From assembly GCA_964491515.1 (NCBI GenBank), contig CAZBGQ010000026.1, positions 1 to 14,922 of the forward strand: a stretch of DNA of 14,922 nucleotides, written 5' to 3'. The notes beneath the pieces are model-generated. The model saw only the letters and a list, made by a program, of their open reading frames with translations, ran no database searches and was not told the origin of the DNA. Positions 6,903 through 14,614 of the stretch are shown here, one piece after another. The stretch comes from CAZBGQ01 sp964491515 (GTDB lineage Bacteria > Patescibacteriota > Gracilibacteria > UBA1369 > UBA12473). The number at the start of each line of letters is the position of its first letter. The first letter of the stretch is position 1. Made by a program: the position numbers and the translations under genes.

Positions 6903-7958
6903 ATGGTCGTACATTCTTCGAACTCATCGGAAGCTGAACCTGAAACACCCCGTGCGGTCTCCCCTACTGTGGATGTTGATACATCTGAGGTGAACGAGGC
7001 ACCGCTTCGTCCTAAGACTTTGGATGACTATGTGGGTCAATTTGAGATCAAGAGAAATTTGTCCATTTTTATGCAAGCTGCACAGAACCGTGAGGAATCA
7101 ATGGAACATGTTTTATTTCATGGACCTCCTGGTTTAGGTAAAACAACGCTGTCACATGTGGTTTCACATGAAATGGGTGCTAATCTTCGAATTACTTCTG
7201 GTCCAGCTCTGGAACGCCAAGGTGATGTGGCCGCCATTATCACTAATTTAGAGGCGGGTGATGTGTTATTCATTGATGAAATCCATCGCCTCAAAGCACC
7301 GGTAGAAGAGATGCTTTACTCTGCGATGGAAGATTTTGCTATTGATATTATTTTAGGTAAAGGTCCCTCCGCTCGCTCTATGCGGCTCAATCTTCCGCGA
7401 TTTACTCTTGTAGGGGCTACGACTAAGATGAGCCTAATTTCTTCTCCTTTGAGAGATCGATTTGGGCATGTGTTTCGTTTAGAATTTTATAATTCAGAGG
7501 AGATTCAAGCAATCCTACGTCGATCTGCTGGTATTTTGGGGATCGAAATAGAGTCTTCCGCTGCTCGGCGATTGGCTGCTTCCGCTCGTCAAACACCTCG
7601 TATTGCAAATCGATTGCTTCGACGAGTAAGGGATTTTGCATCTGTACAGGGACAAGACGTCATTACAATTGCTTTGGTTGAAAAGGCACTTGATCATATG
7701 AGTATTGATTCAGAGGGGCTTGATCATATGGACCGCTCCTTGCTTCAAGTTATGGTAGAAAAGTTCAGTGGAGGTCCGGTTGGGCTGAGTACGCTTGCTG
7801 CTGCCACTCATGAAGAGAGTCAAACACTTGAAGATATTTATGAACCATTTCTAATTCAAAAAGGATTTATGGATCGTACCCCTCGTGGTCGCATTGTGAC
7901 TAAGAATGGGTATCGTCATTTGGGACTTGAATGTCCTGCTTCACCTTCTTTTCTTTAA
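6903..7958 (+). CDS. ruvB: Holliday junction DNA helicase RuvB
   Basis: RuvB is the hexameric ATPase that drives branch migration of Holliday junctions together with RuvA. From ATG 6903 the product has 351 residues, close to the family's usual 330-350. It begins with a variable acidic N-terminal tail of about 30 residues, then RPKTLDDYVGQ. Walker A GPPGLGKT is at 74-81, Walker B DEIH at 125-128, sensor I GATTK at 171-175 and the arginine-finger motif PLRDRFG at 182-188. The C-terminal winged-helix domain ends in the family signature RTPRGR...GYRHLGLE. The ORF extends upstream to 6786, but those 39 extra residues do not look like RuvB and contain the promoter. A lipoprotein gene follows after 17 bases and is probably co-transcribed. 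ruvA and ruvC are not in the window. Confidence 0.97.
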   Translation: MVVHSSNSSEAEPETPRAVSPTVDVDTSEVNEAPLRPKTLDDYVGQFEIKRNLSIFMQAAQNREESMEHVLFHGPPGLGKTTLSHVVSHEMGANLRITSGPALERQGDVAAIITNLEAGDVLFIDEIHRLKAPVEEMLYSAMEDFAIDIILGKGPSARSMRLNLPRFTLVGATTKMSLISSPLRDRFGHVFRLEFYNSEEIQAILRRSAGILGIEIESSAARRLAASARQTPRIANRLLRRVRDFASVQGQDVITIALVEKALDHMSIDSEGLDHMDRSLLQVMVEKFSGGPVGLSTLAAATHEESQTLEDIYEPFLIQKGFMDRTPRGRIVTKNGYRHLGLECPASPSFL

Positions 7959-7975
7959 AATTTAACATCTTTACT

Positions 7976-9550
7976 ATGAAATTTCGAAGTCTTACTATTC
8001 TCACTCTTTTATTGACTGCTTTTCTTAGTGGTTGTTTTGGATTCGGTGAAAAGGATACTACTGAGCCTGTCCAGGATTTTGAGTATCTTACTTATGAAGG
8101 AACGCTTCAGTCTTTAGGTAACGTTAATTTTAGCGCTAAAGCCACACATCTTCTTCGTCTTAAAGGCGGTGATATTTTGTATGTGTATAGTGATTTTTAT
8201 GATTTGAGTGATGAAACATTGATTAATAGGGCTGTGGAGGCTGGTGGATTACTGATTCCCTCTGAGGGAGAGGCCACAAAGGAGACCCTCTCTATTGATG
8301 CTTTACGCGTACTCGATCAGGAAGAAATTGAGGATCGTACGGTTTTAAGAGAGACTTACACTCATACCGGTCTTTCCTTTGCAATGATGGTCCGTAGTGA
8401 TTGGAGTATTGATGATCAATCCACGCGAGTTGTGCTCACCGCTCCCCTTCCTCTAATTGAGGATGCCCCGCTTACGGCTGAGCCGTTTGATCTGGACACC
8501 ATTGATGTGCGAGTTATGGCTAATTCACAAGAGTTACCGATTGAGGAGTGGTTTTTGGAGTATGTGTTGCCGCAAGGTGTTGTTTCCCCTTATACATTGA
8601 GTGCAATTGGGACTGAAGCTATCCCTGCAATTCGGGCTGATATTAAGGATGTGGTTGGTAATTCAGTCATCTATTATGTGGCAGATGGTTCACAAGTTTA
8701 TATTGTTACTCATCGTTCTCGACAAGACGATCATCGATTAGAGTATTCGAATCTCTTTTCAGATATGTTGTATTCATTTGATCCTTTGAGTGACGGTATT
8801 CGAGAGATCATGGAACCTGTGGTGGACACGTCTATTCAAGATCCCACCTCTGAGCTGGATCCTGCTACTGTTCCTGCTGTAAGTGAAGATATTGAGACAT
8901 CTCCACTAGTTGTGGACGACGCTCTCAGTGGGACTGATTATCCCTCTATCATTACCAACTTGGAGCAAGTTAAGCTTTCGAGCTTGATTCCTCAATCTGG
9001 CTTTTGGGAGACGACTCGGTATGAATTTGTTGAGCCAAATTACGTTTATATTATTTACTCAAATGAACATGGAGAAAGTGGGCGAATTCTTGCTATCCAC
9101 GAAAATGGTCGGATCTTCGAGCGCATCGCTGCGTTTGACGAAGGGGCTATAACAGATTGGGAGCTAGTTTCTGGAGAGGATCAAGCAAAGGGTAAGACCA
9201 CCGTTTCAGTGAATGCTGCTAGTGGTTCTGTGACAACCATTCCTGAGGGTTACCGTGCACTAGAGAGTGCTAGTCTTAATTTTCAAATGTATTACCCTTC
9301 CTATTGGTATTATTCCCGTTCTGGTTCTTTCTTCTATTTTAGTGATCAGCCCGCTGACGCTTCTAATGCCTTGGTGACTATGGAGATTGTTGATTCGTCT
9401 GTTCCTAGCTTGACTGAGGGTGTTTCTGGGTCTTCTCTACTTATATCTGTTCCTCGTGATAGCGGTGCATCTTATCAATTTTCTGCTTCCTTGGATTTCT
9501 CAGAGCAGCTTCGAGCTATGGCAAATGGCCTTACCCCCACAACTCCCTAA
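7976..9550 (+). CDS. Lipoprotein with two diverged copies of one module
   Basis: From ATG 7976 the product has 524 residues and begins with a short basic n-region, a hydrophobic stretch and lipobox LSGC. Cys20 is the predicted lipidation site, so the protein should be anchored on the outer face of the cytoplasmic membrane. No enzymatic motif is seen. Two halves resemble each other. LLRLKGGDILYVYSDFYD (59-76) parallels RYEFVEPNYVYIIYSNEH (348-365). About 73-85 residues later GLSFAMMVRSDW (132-143) parallels SLNFQMYYPSYW (433-444). Both halves end with an FS-x-x-L-type helix (260-271 and 508-519). The pattern of Phe, Tyr/Pro-x-x-Trp followed by beta strands recalls PsbP/Mog1-like folds, but that is a guess. 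A Pro/Thr/Ser/Asp-rich linker joins the halves (272-347). The start 45 bases upstream in the same frame is rejected because it overlaps ruvB and spoils the signal peptide. The gene lies 17 bases after ruvB. Confidence 0.8.
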   Translation: MKFRSLTILTLLLTAFLSGCFGFGEKDTTEPVQDFEYLTYEGTLQSLGNVNFSAKATHLLRLKGGDILYVYSDFYDLSDETLINRAVEAGGLLIPSEGEATKETLSIDALRVLDQEEIEDRTVLRETYTHTGLSFAMMVRSDWSIDDQSTRVVLTAPLPLIEDAPLTAEPFDLDTIDVRVMANSQELPIEEWFLEYVLPQGVVSPYTLSAIGTEAIPAIRADIKDVVGNSVIYYVADGSQVYIVTHRSRQDDHRLEYSNLFSDMLYSFDPLSDGIREIMEPVVDTSIQDPTSELDPATVPAVSEDIETSPLVVDDALSGTDYPSIITNLEQVKLSSLIPQSGFWETTRYEFVEPNYVYIIYSNEHGESGRILAIHENGRIFERIAAFDEGAITDWELVSGEDQAKGKTTVSVNAASGSVTTIPEGYRALESASLNFQMYYPSYWYYSRSGSFFYFSDQPADASNALVTMEIVDSSVPSLTEGVSGSSLLISVPRDSGASYQFSASLDFSEQLRAMANGLTPTTP

Positions 9551-9572
9551 GGGCTGAGAAAACTTGCTTTTC

Positions 9573-9601
9573 TTGACTTTTAATCACTAGCACTCTATTA
9601 T
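9573..9601 (+). promoter_or_regulatory. clpC promoter P1
   Basis: TTGACT (9573-9578), a 17-base spacer and TATTAT (9596-9601). The -10 box lies exactly in the spacer of the CIRCE operator. Transcription would begin near 9608, giving a leader of about 134 bases. Confidence 0.75.
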
Positions 9602-9613
9602 TATGAGTGCTAG
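9587..9613. promoter_or_regulatory. CIRCE operator (HrcA binding site) of clpC
   Basis: CTAGCACTC (9587-9595), nine bases, GAGTGCTAG (9605-9613). This matches the CIRCE consensus TTAGCACTC-N9-GAGTGCTAA at 16 of 18 arm positions, and the two changed bases are the compensating outer pair, so the repeat stays perfect. One more flanking pair (A9586/T9614) extends it. HrcA bound here would cover the -10 box of P1 and repress clpC until heat or misfolded protein removes it from GroE. hrcA itself is not in the window. Confidence 0.92.
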
Positions 9614-9686
9614 TTTTAAGGTTATAATTAGACCCCATTCCTTGGATCTTTGCAAGCTGTTCTAAGTACCAATCCTCGAGGAATTG

Positions 9687-9695
9687 TGTTATACT
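9687..9695 (+). promoter_or_regulatory. Possible second clpC promoter P2 (extended -10)
   Basis: TGTTATACT (9687-9695) fits TGnTATAAT. It lies downstream of CIRCE, so it could give basal, HrcA-independent expression with a leader of about 40 bases. No -35 is evident. A TATAAT at 9623-9628 is another possible -10 but has a poor -35 inside CIRCE. Confidence 0.35.
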
Positions 9696-9741
9696 AATCG
9701 GAAACTGAATATAAAAAATAAACTCAACTAACCCTCACCCC

Positions 9742-12336
9742 ATGTCCAAAGGCGATAGTCGATTCGAAAAATTTACAAAGGAAGCTAAGCAGGCGTTAAT
9801 CGTTGCTCAGGAAGTGGCTAAAAAGACGAACACCGATTATGTCGGCACTGAGCATATCCTTATTGGGATTTTGAGTCAGCCAAATTCGCTGGGGGCATCT
9901 ATCTTGATGAATTTCGGGGTGTCATTAGACAATGTTAATTTAGTGCTCAAGACTGTGGGGCGCGCTACGGCTGCTAAGGGTCGAGCCAGTACTTCTGCTG
10001 GTGCGTTGAGTGGTTTTGCTAAGAAGGTGCTTGAAGAAGCTGTTAAATGCGCTCAAGGGAATAGTCATATGTTTGTGGGAACTGAACATCTTTTGTTTGC
10101 ACTTGTTAGTCAAGAAAATACTGCTGCTACCGTTATCTTAGAGAACATGAAAGTTCGTCCTAATGATCTTCAAGAGGAGATCTTGGCTGCTTTTGAAAAC
10201 TTAAAAAAGGGTGGGGCTTCTGGCGGAACTCCAGCGATGCCTTCTGGTGATCCTGCCGCTCAGATGAATCCGCTTGAATTTTTCTTGAGTGGACTTCAAG
10301 GAGTCATGGGTTCTGGACAAGCCAATCCTGCTGAAAAAGAAGGTTACATGAAACCTAAGCCCGGACAGAAACAGTCTAAAACACCAGCACTTGATTACTT
10401 TACAGATGATTTGGTTGCTCAGGCTCGATCAGGAAAACTAGATCCTGTTGTGGGTCGTGCAAAGGAGATTGAACGCATGATCAGTATTCTTCAACGTAAA
10501 ACTAAAAACAATCCAGTCCTTATCGGAGAACCAGGTGTGGGTAAAACCGCCGTGGTTGAAGGGTTGGCTCATGCCATTGTTCAGGAAAACGTTCCTGTTA
10601 ACATGATGGATTTGCGCTTACTTTCTTTACCTATGGCCTCTGTGGTTGCTGGAACTAAGTATCGTGGTGAATTTGAAGAGCGTCTTAAACAGATTATTGA
10701 CGAAGCTGCTTCTTTGGATAATGTCATTCTTTTGATTGATGAAATCCATACAGTAGTGGGTGCAGGGTCTGCTGAGGGAAGTCTTGATGCTGCTAATATC
10801 CTTAAACCTGCTCTTTCTAGAGGGAAAGTTCGCGTGATTGGAGCGACCACTACCAGTGAATATCGCAAACAAATTGAGGAAGATTCTGCGCTTGAGCGTA
10901 GATTCCAAACAGTTGTGGTTAATGAGCCATCTGAGGCTGAAACGGTTGAGATCCTTATAGGTCTTCGTCCGTCGTTTGAAGATCATCACAATCTAGTCAT
11001 CACTGACGATGCACTAGAGGCTTCTGCTCGTTTATCTAAGCGTTACGTCAATGATCGGTTCCTTCCTGATAAGGCTATTGATTTAATGGATGAGGCTGCT
11101 TCACTTAAAGGAATGAGTTTCAAGGAAGATAAACCAGATGTTATTAAGCATCAAAAGGAACTTAATAAGATCATTGAGAAGAAGGAAAACGCTGTGTCTA
11201 AACAAAACTATGAATACGCTGCTGAACTTCGAACTCAGGAGTTGGAATTATTGGAAAAAATTGAGAAAGCACGTCGCGTGAAAGTTCCTAAGGAGAAGCG
11301 TGGCCAGATAGATGCTGAGGACATTGCTCATGTCTTGGCTAAAGCAACCGGTATTCCGGTTACTAAGTTACTCAAGGATGATGTGGCACGTCTCAAAAAT
11401 TTGGAAGGTATTCTCAAGAAGCACATCATTGGACAAGAAGAAGCCCTTGAAGCTGTTTCAAAAGCTATTCGTCGCTCACGAATGGGAGTTTCCTCTCATA
11501 ATCGGCCTATTGCGTCCTTCGTGTTTATGGGACCTACTGGAGTGGGTAAAACTGAGCTAGTCAAAACATTGGCCCGTGAAGTTTATAATGATGAAGATTC
11601 TCTTATTAAAATCGATATGAGTGAGTTCATGGAACGTCACAATAGCTCTCGATTAGTAGGAGCCACTGCCGGGTATGTTGGGTATGAAGATGGTGGTCAA
11701 CTCACAGAATCTGTTCGTCGAAAACCTTATTCAGTCGTTCTATTTGATGAAATTGAGAAGGCTCATCCAGATGTGATGAACTTACTCCTTCAAATTCTAG
11801 AAGATGGTGTCTTGACTGATGCTCGAGGTAGAAAAGTTGATTTCAGAAATACTATTGTTATCATGACTTCCAATATTGGAGCGCGTCAACTCACTGAATC
11901 TGCGGCTGCGATTGGCTTTACTCTAGAAGAAGATGAATTGAAACGTGCTGAGCAAAGCTTTGATTCTAAAAAAGAGGATGTCATGGATGAAATGAAGCGT
12001 CATTTCCGTCCGGAGTTCTTGAATCGCTTGGATAAAGTGATTGTTTTTCATCCGCTCACTCATGGTAACCTTAAAGATATCGTTAAGTTACTCATTGATG
12101 ACCTTCAGAATCGTCTCTCTGAGCGAAAGATTCGAATCCAACTTTCCCCTGGAGCACATGATTTGTTGGCTAAGATAAGTTATGACCCTGATTATGGGGC
12201 TCGTCCTGCTCGTCGTATTATCCAAAATCGTATTGAAGATGAGATTGCTGAGCTTCTCCTGGAAGGTACATTCAAGGATGGAGACACGATCAAGATCCTC
12301 AAGAAGGGTGATGGCTTTGAGTTTAAGAAGGCTTAA
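9742..12336 (+). CDS. clpC: ATP-dependent Clp protease ATP-binding subunit ClpC
   Basis: ClpC is a two-ring AAA+ unfoldase that feeds proteins to ClpP in the cytoplasm. The 864 residues show two Clp_N repeats (about 9-60 and 83-150). AAA-1 has Walker A GEPGVGKT (262-269), Walker B with Asp333-Glu334 and pore motif GTKYRGEFEER. A short middle region has a UVR motif (about 474-509). AAA-2 has Walker A GPTGVGKT (597-604), Walker B Asp669-Glu670 and pore motif GYVGY. The UVR motif and the absence of ClpB's long coiled-coil middle domain identify ClpC rather than ClpB. The IGF loop (724-726), which docks on ClpP, is present. The N-domain to AAA-1 linker (about 155-225) is unusually long and Gly/Pro-rich, with MNPLEFFLSGLQGVMG inside. 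There is no Shine-Dalgarno sequence. HrcA/CIRCE control is indicated upstream. ClpP, McsA and McsB are not in the window. Confidence 0.96.
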   Translation: MSKGDSRFEKFTKEAKQALIVAQEVAKKTNTDYVGTEHILIGILSQPNSLGASILMNFGVSLDNVNLVLKTVGRATAAKGRASTSAGALSGFAKKVLEEAVKCAQGNSHMFVGTEHLLFALVSQENTAATVILENMKVRPNDLQEEILAAFENLKKGGASGGTPAMPSGDPAAQMNPLEFFLSGLQGVMGSGQANPAEKEGYMKPKPGQKQSKTPALDYFTDDLVAQARSGKLDPVVGRAKEIERMISILQRKTKNNPVLIGEPGVGKTAVVEGLAHAIVQENVPVNMMDLRLLSLPMASVVAGTKYRGEFEERLKQIIDEAASLDNVILLIDEIHTVVGAGSAEGSLDAANILKPALSRGKVRVIGATTTSEYRKQIEEDSALERRFQTVVVNEPSEAETVEILIGLRPSFEDHHNLVITDDALEASARLSKRYVNDRFLPDKAIDLMDEAASLKGMSFKEDKPDVIKHQKELNKIIEKKENAVSKQNYEYAAELRTQELELLEKIEKARRVKVPKEKRGQIDAEDIAHVLAKATGIPVTKLLKDDVARLKNLEGILKKHIIGQEEALEAVSKAIRRSRMGVSSHNRPIASFVFMGPTGVGKTELVKTLAREVYNDEDSLIKIDMSEFMERHNSSRLVGATAGYVGYEDGGQLTESVRRKPYSVVLFDEIEKAHPDVMNLLLQILEDGVLTDARGRKVDFRNTIVIMTSNIGARQLTESAAAIGFTLEEDELKRAEQSFDSKKEDVMDEMKRHFRPEFLNRLDKVIVFHPLTHGNLKDIVKLLIDDLQNRLSERKIRIQLSPGAHDLLAKISYDPDYGARPARRIIQNRIEDEIAELLLEGTFKDGDTIKILKKGDGFEFKKA

Positions 12337-12417
12337 ATTCCAGCTATCCTCTCGCAAAAGGACAAATATAAGGATCGACACTCCCCTTGTCAATTGTTAG
12401 TTATGTTTTATGGCGCA

Positions 12418-12446
12418 TTGACTTTCCTCCTTTCCGTCTCTATACT
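12418..12446 (+). promoter_or_regulatory. Promoter of rpsA
   Basis: TTGACT (12418-12423), a 17-base spacer, TATACT (12441-12446): a near-consensus promoter, as expected for a ribosomal protein gene. Transcription would begin near 12453, so rpsA has its own transcript and a leader of about 80 bases. Confidence 0.75.
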
Positions 12447-12475
12447 TTCTCTGGTCATTTTCGTGGGATTGATTT

Positions 12476-12529
12476 AGGAGTCGACTCCCCGTGTGGCTAA
12501 TAATAACCTTAATGCTCGACTCCGACTAA
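12476..12529 (+). promoter_or_regulatory. rpsA leader with alternative hairpins and a tiny leader ORF
   Basis: GGAGTCGACTCC (12477-12488) is a perfect self-complementary 12-mer. Its first half GGAGTCGA (12477-12484) can instead pair with a second TCGACTCC (12516-12523) just before the rpsA start, so two structures exclude each other. AGGAG (12476-12480) is the only Shine-Dalgarno-like sequence near a start in the window. It stands 10 bases before GTG 12491, which opens a 12-codon ORF (VWLIITLMLDSD) ending at TAA 12527-12529, four bases before the rpsA ATG. Autoregulation by S1 or translational coupling is an inference. Confidence 0.35.
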
Positions 12530-12533
12530 GCTT

Positions 12534-13709
12534 ATGACAGCTGTAACTATTTCTATGGGGGACCTGTTAAAGGATTCTCCAGAGATGGTCATTCCTGCAC
12601 CAGGAGAGATCATCGAAGGCGCCGTTATCGCGCTTTCAAAACATCGTATTTTAGTGGATATCGGTGGAGTTAACACCGGTATTATTTCTGGTCGCGAAAC
12701 ACGCGACAGCATGGAGACGGTTAAAGAATTGGTAGTGGGCTCTTCGGTCCATGCGTCCGTTCTTGAATCTGAAAATGAGGAAGGGTTTGTGGTGCTTTCA
12801 CTTCGCAAGGCTAGTCAAGATCGTGCATGGCAGAAATTTGTCACTGCTTATGATGAGAAGGAAGTGGTTACCGTTAAAGCCAATGAGGCCAATAAGGGTG
12901 GACTTCTTTTGGAGGTTGATGGCATTAAGGGATTCATCCCTGTTTCTCAATTGGCTCCTCTTCATTACCCACGTGTTAATGGTGCAGATGCTAATTTGAT
13001 TCTTCAGAAGCTTAAGAAATTGATTGGGGTGCCTTTGGATGTAAAGATTATTAACCTTGATCAGGATAGTGGGAAATTGATTTTGTCTGAGCGTGCTGCT
13101 TTCCGTGAAGAACGACAGAAAGCCCTTGGTGATCTCAAGGTTGGAACTGTGGTTGATGGTAAGATTAGTGGTGTGGTCAAGTTCGGTATTTTTGTAGCCT
13201 TTGAAGGGCTTGAAGGATTGGTTCACATTTCTGAAATTGCATGGGGTCATGTTAGTAACCCTTCTGACTTCGGAAAGGTTGGTGATCCAGTTAAGGTTGA
13301 AGTCATTGGCATTGAAGGAGATAAGATCTCTTTAAGTATCAAGCGTTTGACTGATGATCCATGGAAAGATGCAGCTAAGGCTTTCGAGGTTGGTAAAACC
13401 GTTACTGGTGAAATCAATCGTATTGCACCGTTTGGCGCATTCATGAAACTCACTGACGATATCAATGGACTCATTCACTTGTCTGAAATGGCTCATGAGG
13501 ATGGAACCCCTGTTAATGATCCTGCTGATGTTATCAGCACTGGTCAGATGGTTGAAGCCAAGGTTATTGACGTTAACTTGAATGATCATCGAATTGGCTT
13601 GAGCCTTAAAGCGCTTATGGATTTACCTGAACCTAAGCCGGCTCCTGAAAAGGAGGTGGAGGAAGAGGTAACTGAAGAAGTTGAAGAAGTTGAAGAAAAA
13701 GCAGAGTAG
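12534..13709 (+). CDS. rpsA: Small ribosomal subunit protein S1
   Basis: S1 binds single-stranded mRNA on the 30S subunit and helps start translation, especially on messages without a strong Shine-Dalgarno sequence. The 391-residue product has four S1 (OB-fold) domains at about 24-92, 109-187, 203-271 and 286-360. The last two are the most canonical, with the FGIFVAF/GLVHISE and FGAFMKL/GLIHLSE signatures. It ends in an acidic tail of Glu and Val (373-391). Four domains is the short form seen in Gram-positive and many other bacteria; E. coli S1 has six. The protein could be an S1-like RNA-binding protein rather than a true ribosomal S1, but it has a strong separate promoter and terminator. 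In this window, where no gene has a Shine-Dalgarno sequence, an S1 of this kind would be especially important. Confidence 0.9.
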   Translation: MTAVTISMGDLLKDSPEMVIPAPGEIIEGAVIALSKHRILVDIGGVNTGIISGRETRDSMETVKELVVGSSVHASVLESENEEGFVVLSLRKASQDRAWQKFVTAYDEKEVVTVKANEANKGGLLLEVDGIKGFIPVSQLAPLHYPRVNGADANLILQKLKKLIGVPLDVKIINLDQDSGKLILSERAAFREERQKALGDLKVGTVVDGKISGVVKFGIFVAFEGLEGLVHISEIAWGHVSNPSDFGKVGDPVKVEVIGIEGDKISLSIKRLTDDPWKDAAKAFEVGKTVTGEINRIAPFGAFMKLTDDINGLIHLSEMAHEDGTPVNDPADVISTGQMVEAKVIDVNLNDHRIGLSLKALMDLPEPKPAPEKEVEEEVTEEVEEVEEKAE

Positions 13710-13734
13710 CTTCCTTCTAAATTCATAATTCAAA

Positions 13735-13766
13735 GCAGGCATCCGTTCTCGGATGTCTGCTTTTTT
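13735..13766 (+). terminator. Intrinsic terminator of rpsA
   Basis: GCAGGCATCCG (13735-13745), loop TTCT, CGGATGTCTGC (13750-13760; one G-U pair), then six Ts (13761-13766). It is a strong rho-independent terminator 26 bases after the rpsA stop. The stem would also form in the convergent transcript ending at 13800, with only a weak T tract. Confidence 0.92.
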
Positions 13767-13799
13767 ATCCACCCTCATGGCCGTAGACTCTGTGAGTGA

Positions 13800-14510
13800 T
13801 TACCTTTCCTTGAGGTTTAAGCCATCCTCATCTATTAGTCCGGCTCTTTCGGCAAGCCTTCGAGCAATCATTACTTTTCGTGCGACTTTCTTTAGTTTCT
13901 CAAGTTCATCGGCACTGAAGTCCTTCCAATTTATAGCTTCCAGCTCCCGCAAAACTCTGCTCTTTGGTTTCATGTCTAGTTGCGCGATTGATTTTAATGC
14001 ACTGATGACTAATTCGTCCCCTTCAGGCCGATCTCCTGACCTATCGCTTTTCCCGGCGAAGGCTCTCAGTGATTCTGTCCACTCCATAGTTTCGATCATG
14101 TCTCCGGATTCTTCTACCAAAAAGGATAGAAAGGGTTCGTAATCTTCTGGGCTAACCGTGAGTTGGTCTTCTAGGTCCTTCATGGTCATGGCGTGGGGAG
14201 AGGTTACACCTGTAGTAAAAATACGCCTACAAGCTATTTCTCTTACTGCCTCGACAACTGCGCTCTCCTCTACCTCACATCCAGTATTTCTTTCAATAAC
14301 TGCAGCAAGCTCAGTGGCAGTAGCTACTACTTCCTTGAAACGTGCTTTCAGACTGGTTAACGCATTTATTACGGCTCCTGGATCCTCGAGCACTCCCATG
14401 CGTGGGACTCCTTCTCCTTCTGGAATTTCTAGCTCACCCATGGCGAGTCTAAATTCTCCTGCTACATCCTTTGGTATAGGCCATTTTGAGTCGAGTGATG
14501 AATTAGTCAT
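13800..14510 (-). CDS. Unrecognised 236-residue charged protein
   Basis: An intact ORF on the minus strand, ATG at 14510, TAA stop at 13802-13800. I do not recognise the family. It is highly charged and looks almost entirely helical after residue 45, with no signal peptide or membrane segment, so it should be cytoplasmic. The segment TSPHAMTMKDLEDQLTVSPE (about 103-122) is the most distinctive. The C-terminus is rich in Lys, Arg and Glu (FSADELEKLKKVARKVMIARRLAERAG..., about 194-222). Two Cys are present near residues 77 and 89. It has a promoter with perfect -35 and -10 hexamers and a short leader of about 15 bases without a Shine-Dalgarno sequence. It is convergent with rpsA and divergent from the UvrD-type helicase gene. 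The strong promoter suggests it is well expressed. Confidence 0.75.
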   Translation of the reverse strand: MTNSSLDSKWPIPKDVAGEFRLAMGELEIPEGEGVPRMGVLEDPGAVINALTSLKARFKEVVATATELAAVIERNTGCEVEESAVVEAVREIACRRIFTTGVTSPHAMTMKDLEDQLTVSPEDYEPFLSFLVEESGDMIETMEWTESLRAFAGKSDRSGDRPEGDELVISALKSIAQLDMKPKSRVLRELEAINWKDFSADELEKLKKVARKVMIARRLAERAGLIDEDGLNLKER

Positions 14511-14531
14511 TCTTTTTTGATTAAGGGATTT

Positions 14532-14559
14532 ATTATATCTTTTTATTTTGAACTGTCAA
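14532..14559 (-). promoter_or_regulatory. Consensus promoter of the gene at 14510
   Basis: On the minus strand TTGACA (14559-14554), a 16-base spacer and TATAAT (14537-14532). Both hexamers match the sigma70 consensus exactly. Transcription would start near 14525, leaving a leader of about 15 bases. Confidence 0.75.
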
Positions 14560-14562
14560 GTC

Positions 14563-14592
14563 TTCGACGAATGATATGGAATTTGGTATGCT
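14563..14592 (+). promoter_or_regulatory. Candidate promoter of the uvrD/pcrA-type gene
   Basis: TGGTATGCT (14584-14592) fits an extended -10 element, with TTCGAC (14563-14568) as a weak -35 at 18 bases. Transcription would begin near 14599, about 16 bases before the GTG. A second option is TTGAAC (14548-14553) with TGATAT (14572-14577). Either promoter lies close to the divergent one. Confidence 0.4.
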
Positions 14593-14614
14593 TCCCCTAC
14601 TCTAATCATCTGCT

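Noticed and set aside
7931..7975. Upstream start for the lipoprotein
   Set aside because: It overlaps ruvB and would put 15 residues before an otherwise perfect lipoprotein signal peptide.
9551..9575. Possible terminator after the lipoprotein (AGAAAA-CTTGC-TTTTCT)
   Set aside because: The stem is weak and nearly all A-T, with no proper T tract following.
10581..10989. Minus-strand ORFs opposite clpC
   Set aside because: They lie across the first ATPase domain of ClpC and have no promoter or recognisable content.
9742..12336. ClpB disaggregase
   Set aside because: The long coiled-coil middle domain is absent, and a UVR motif and the ClpP-docking IGF loop are present.
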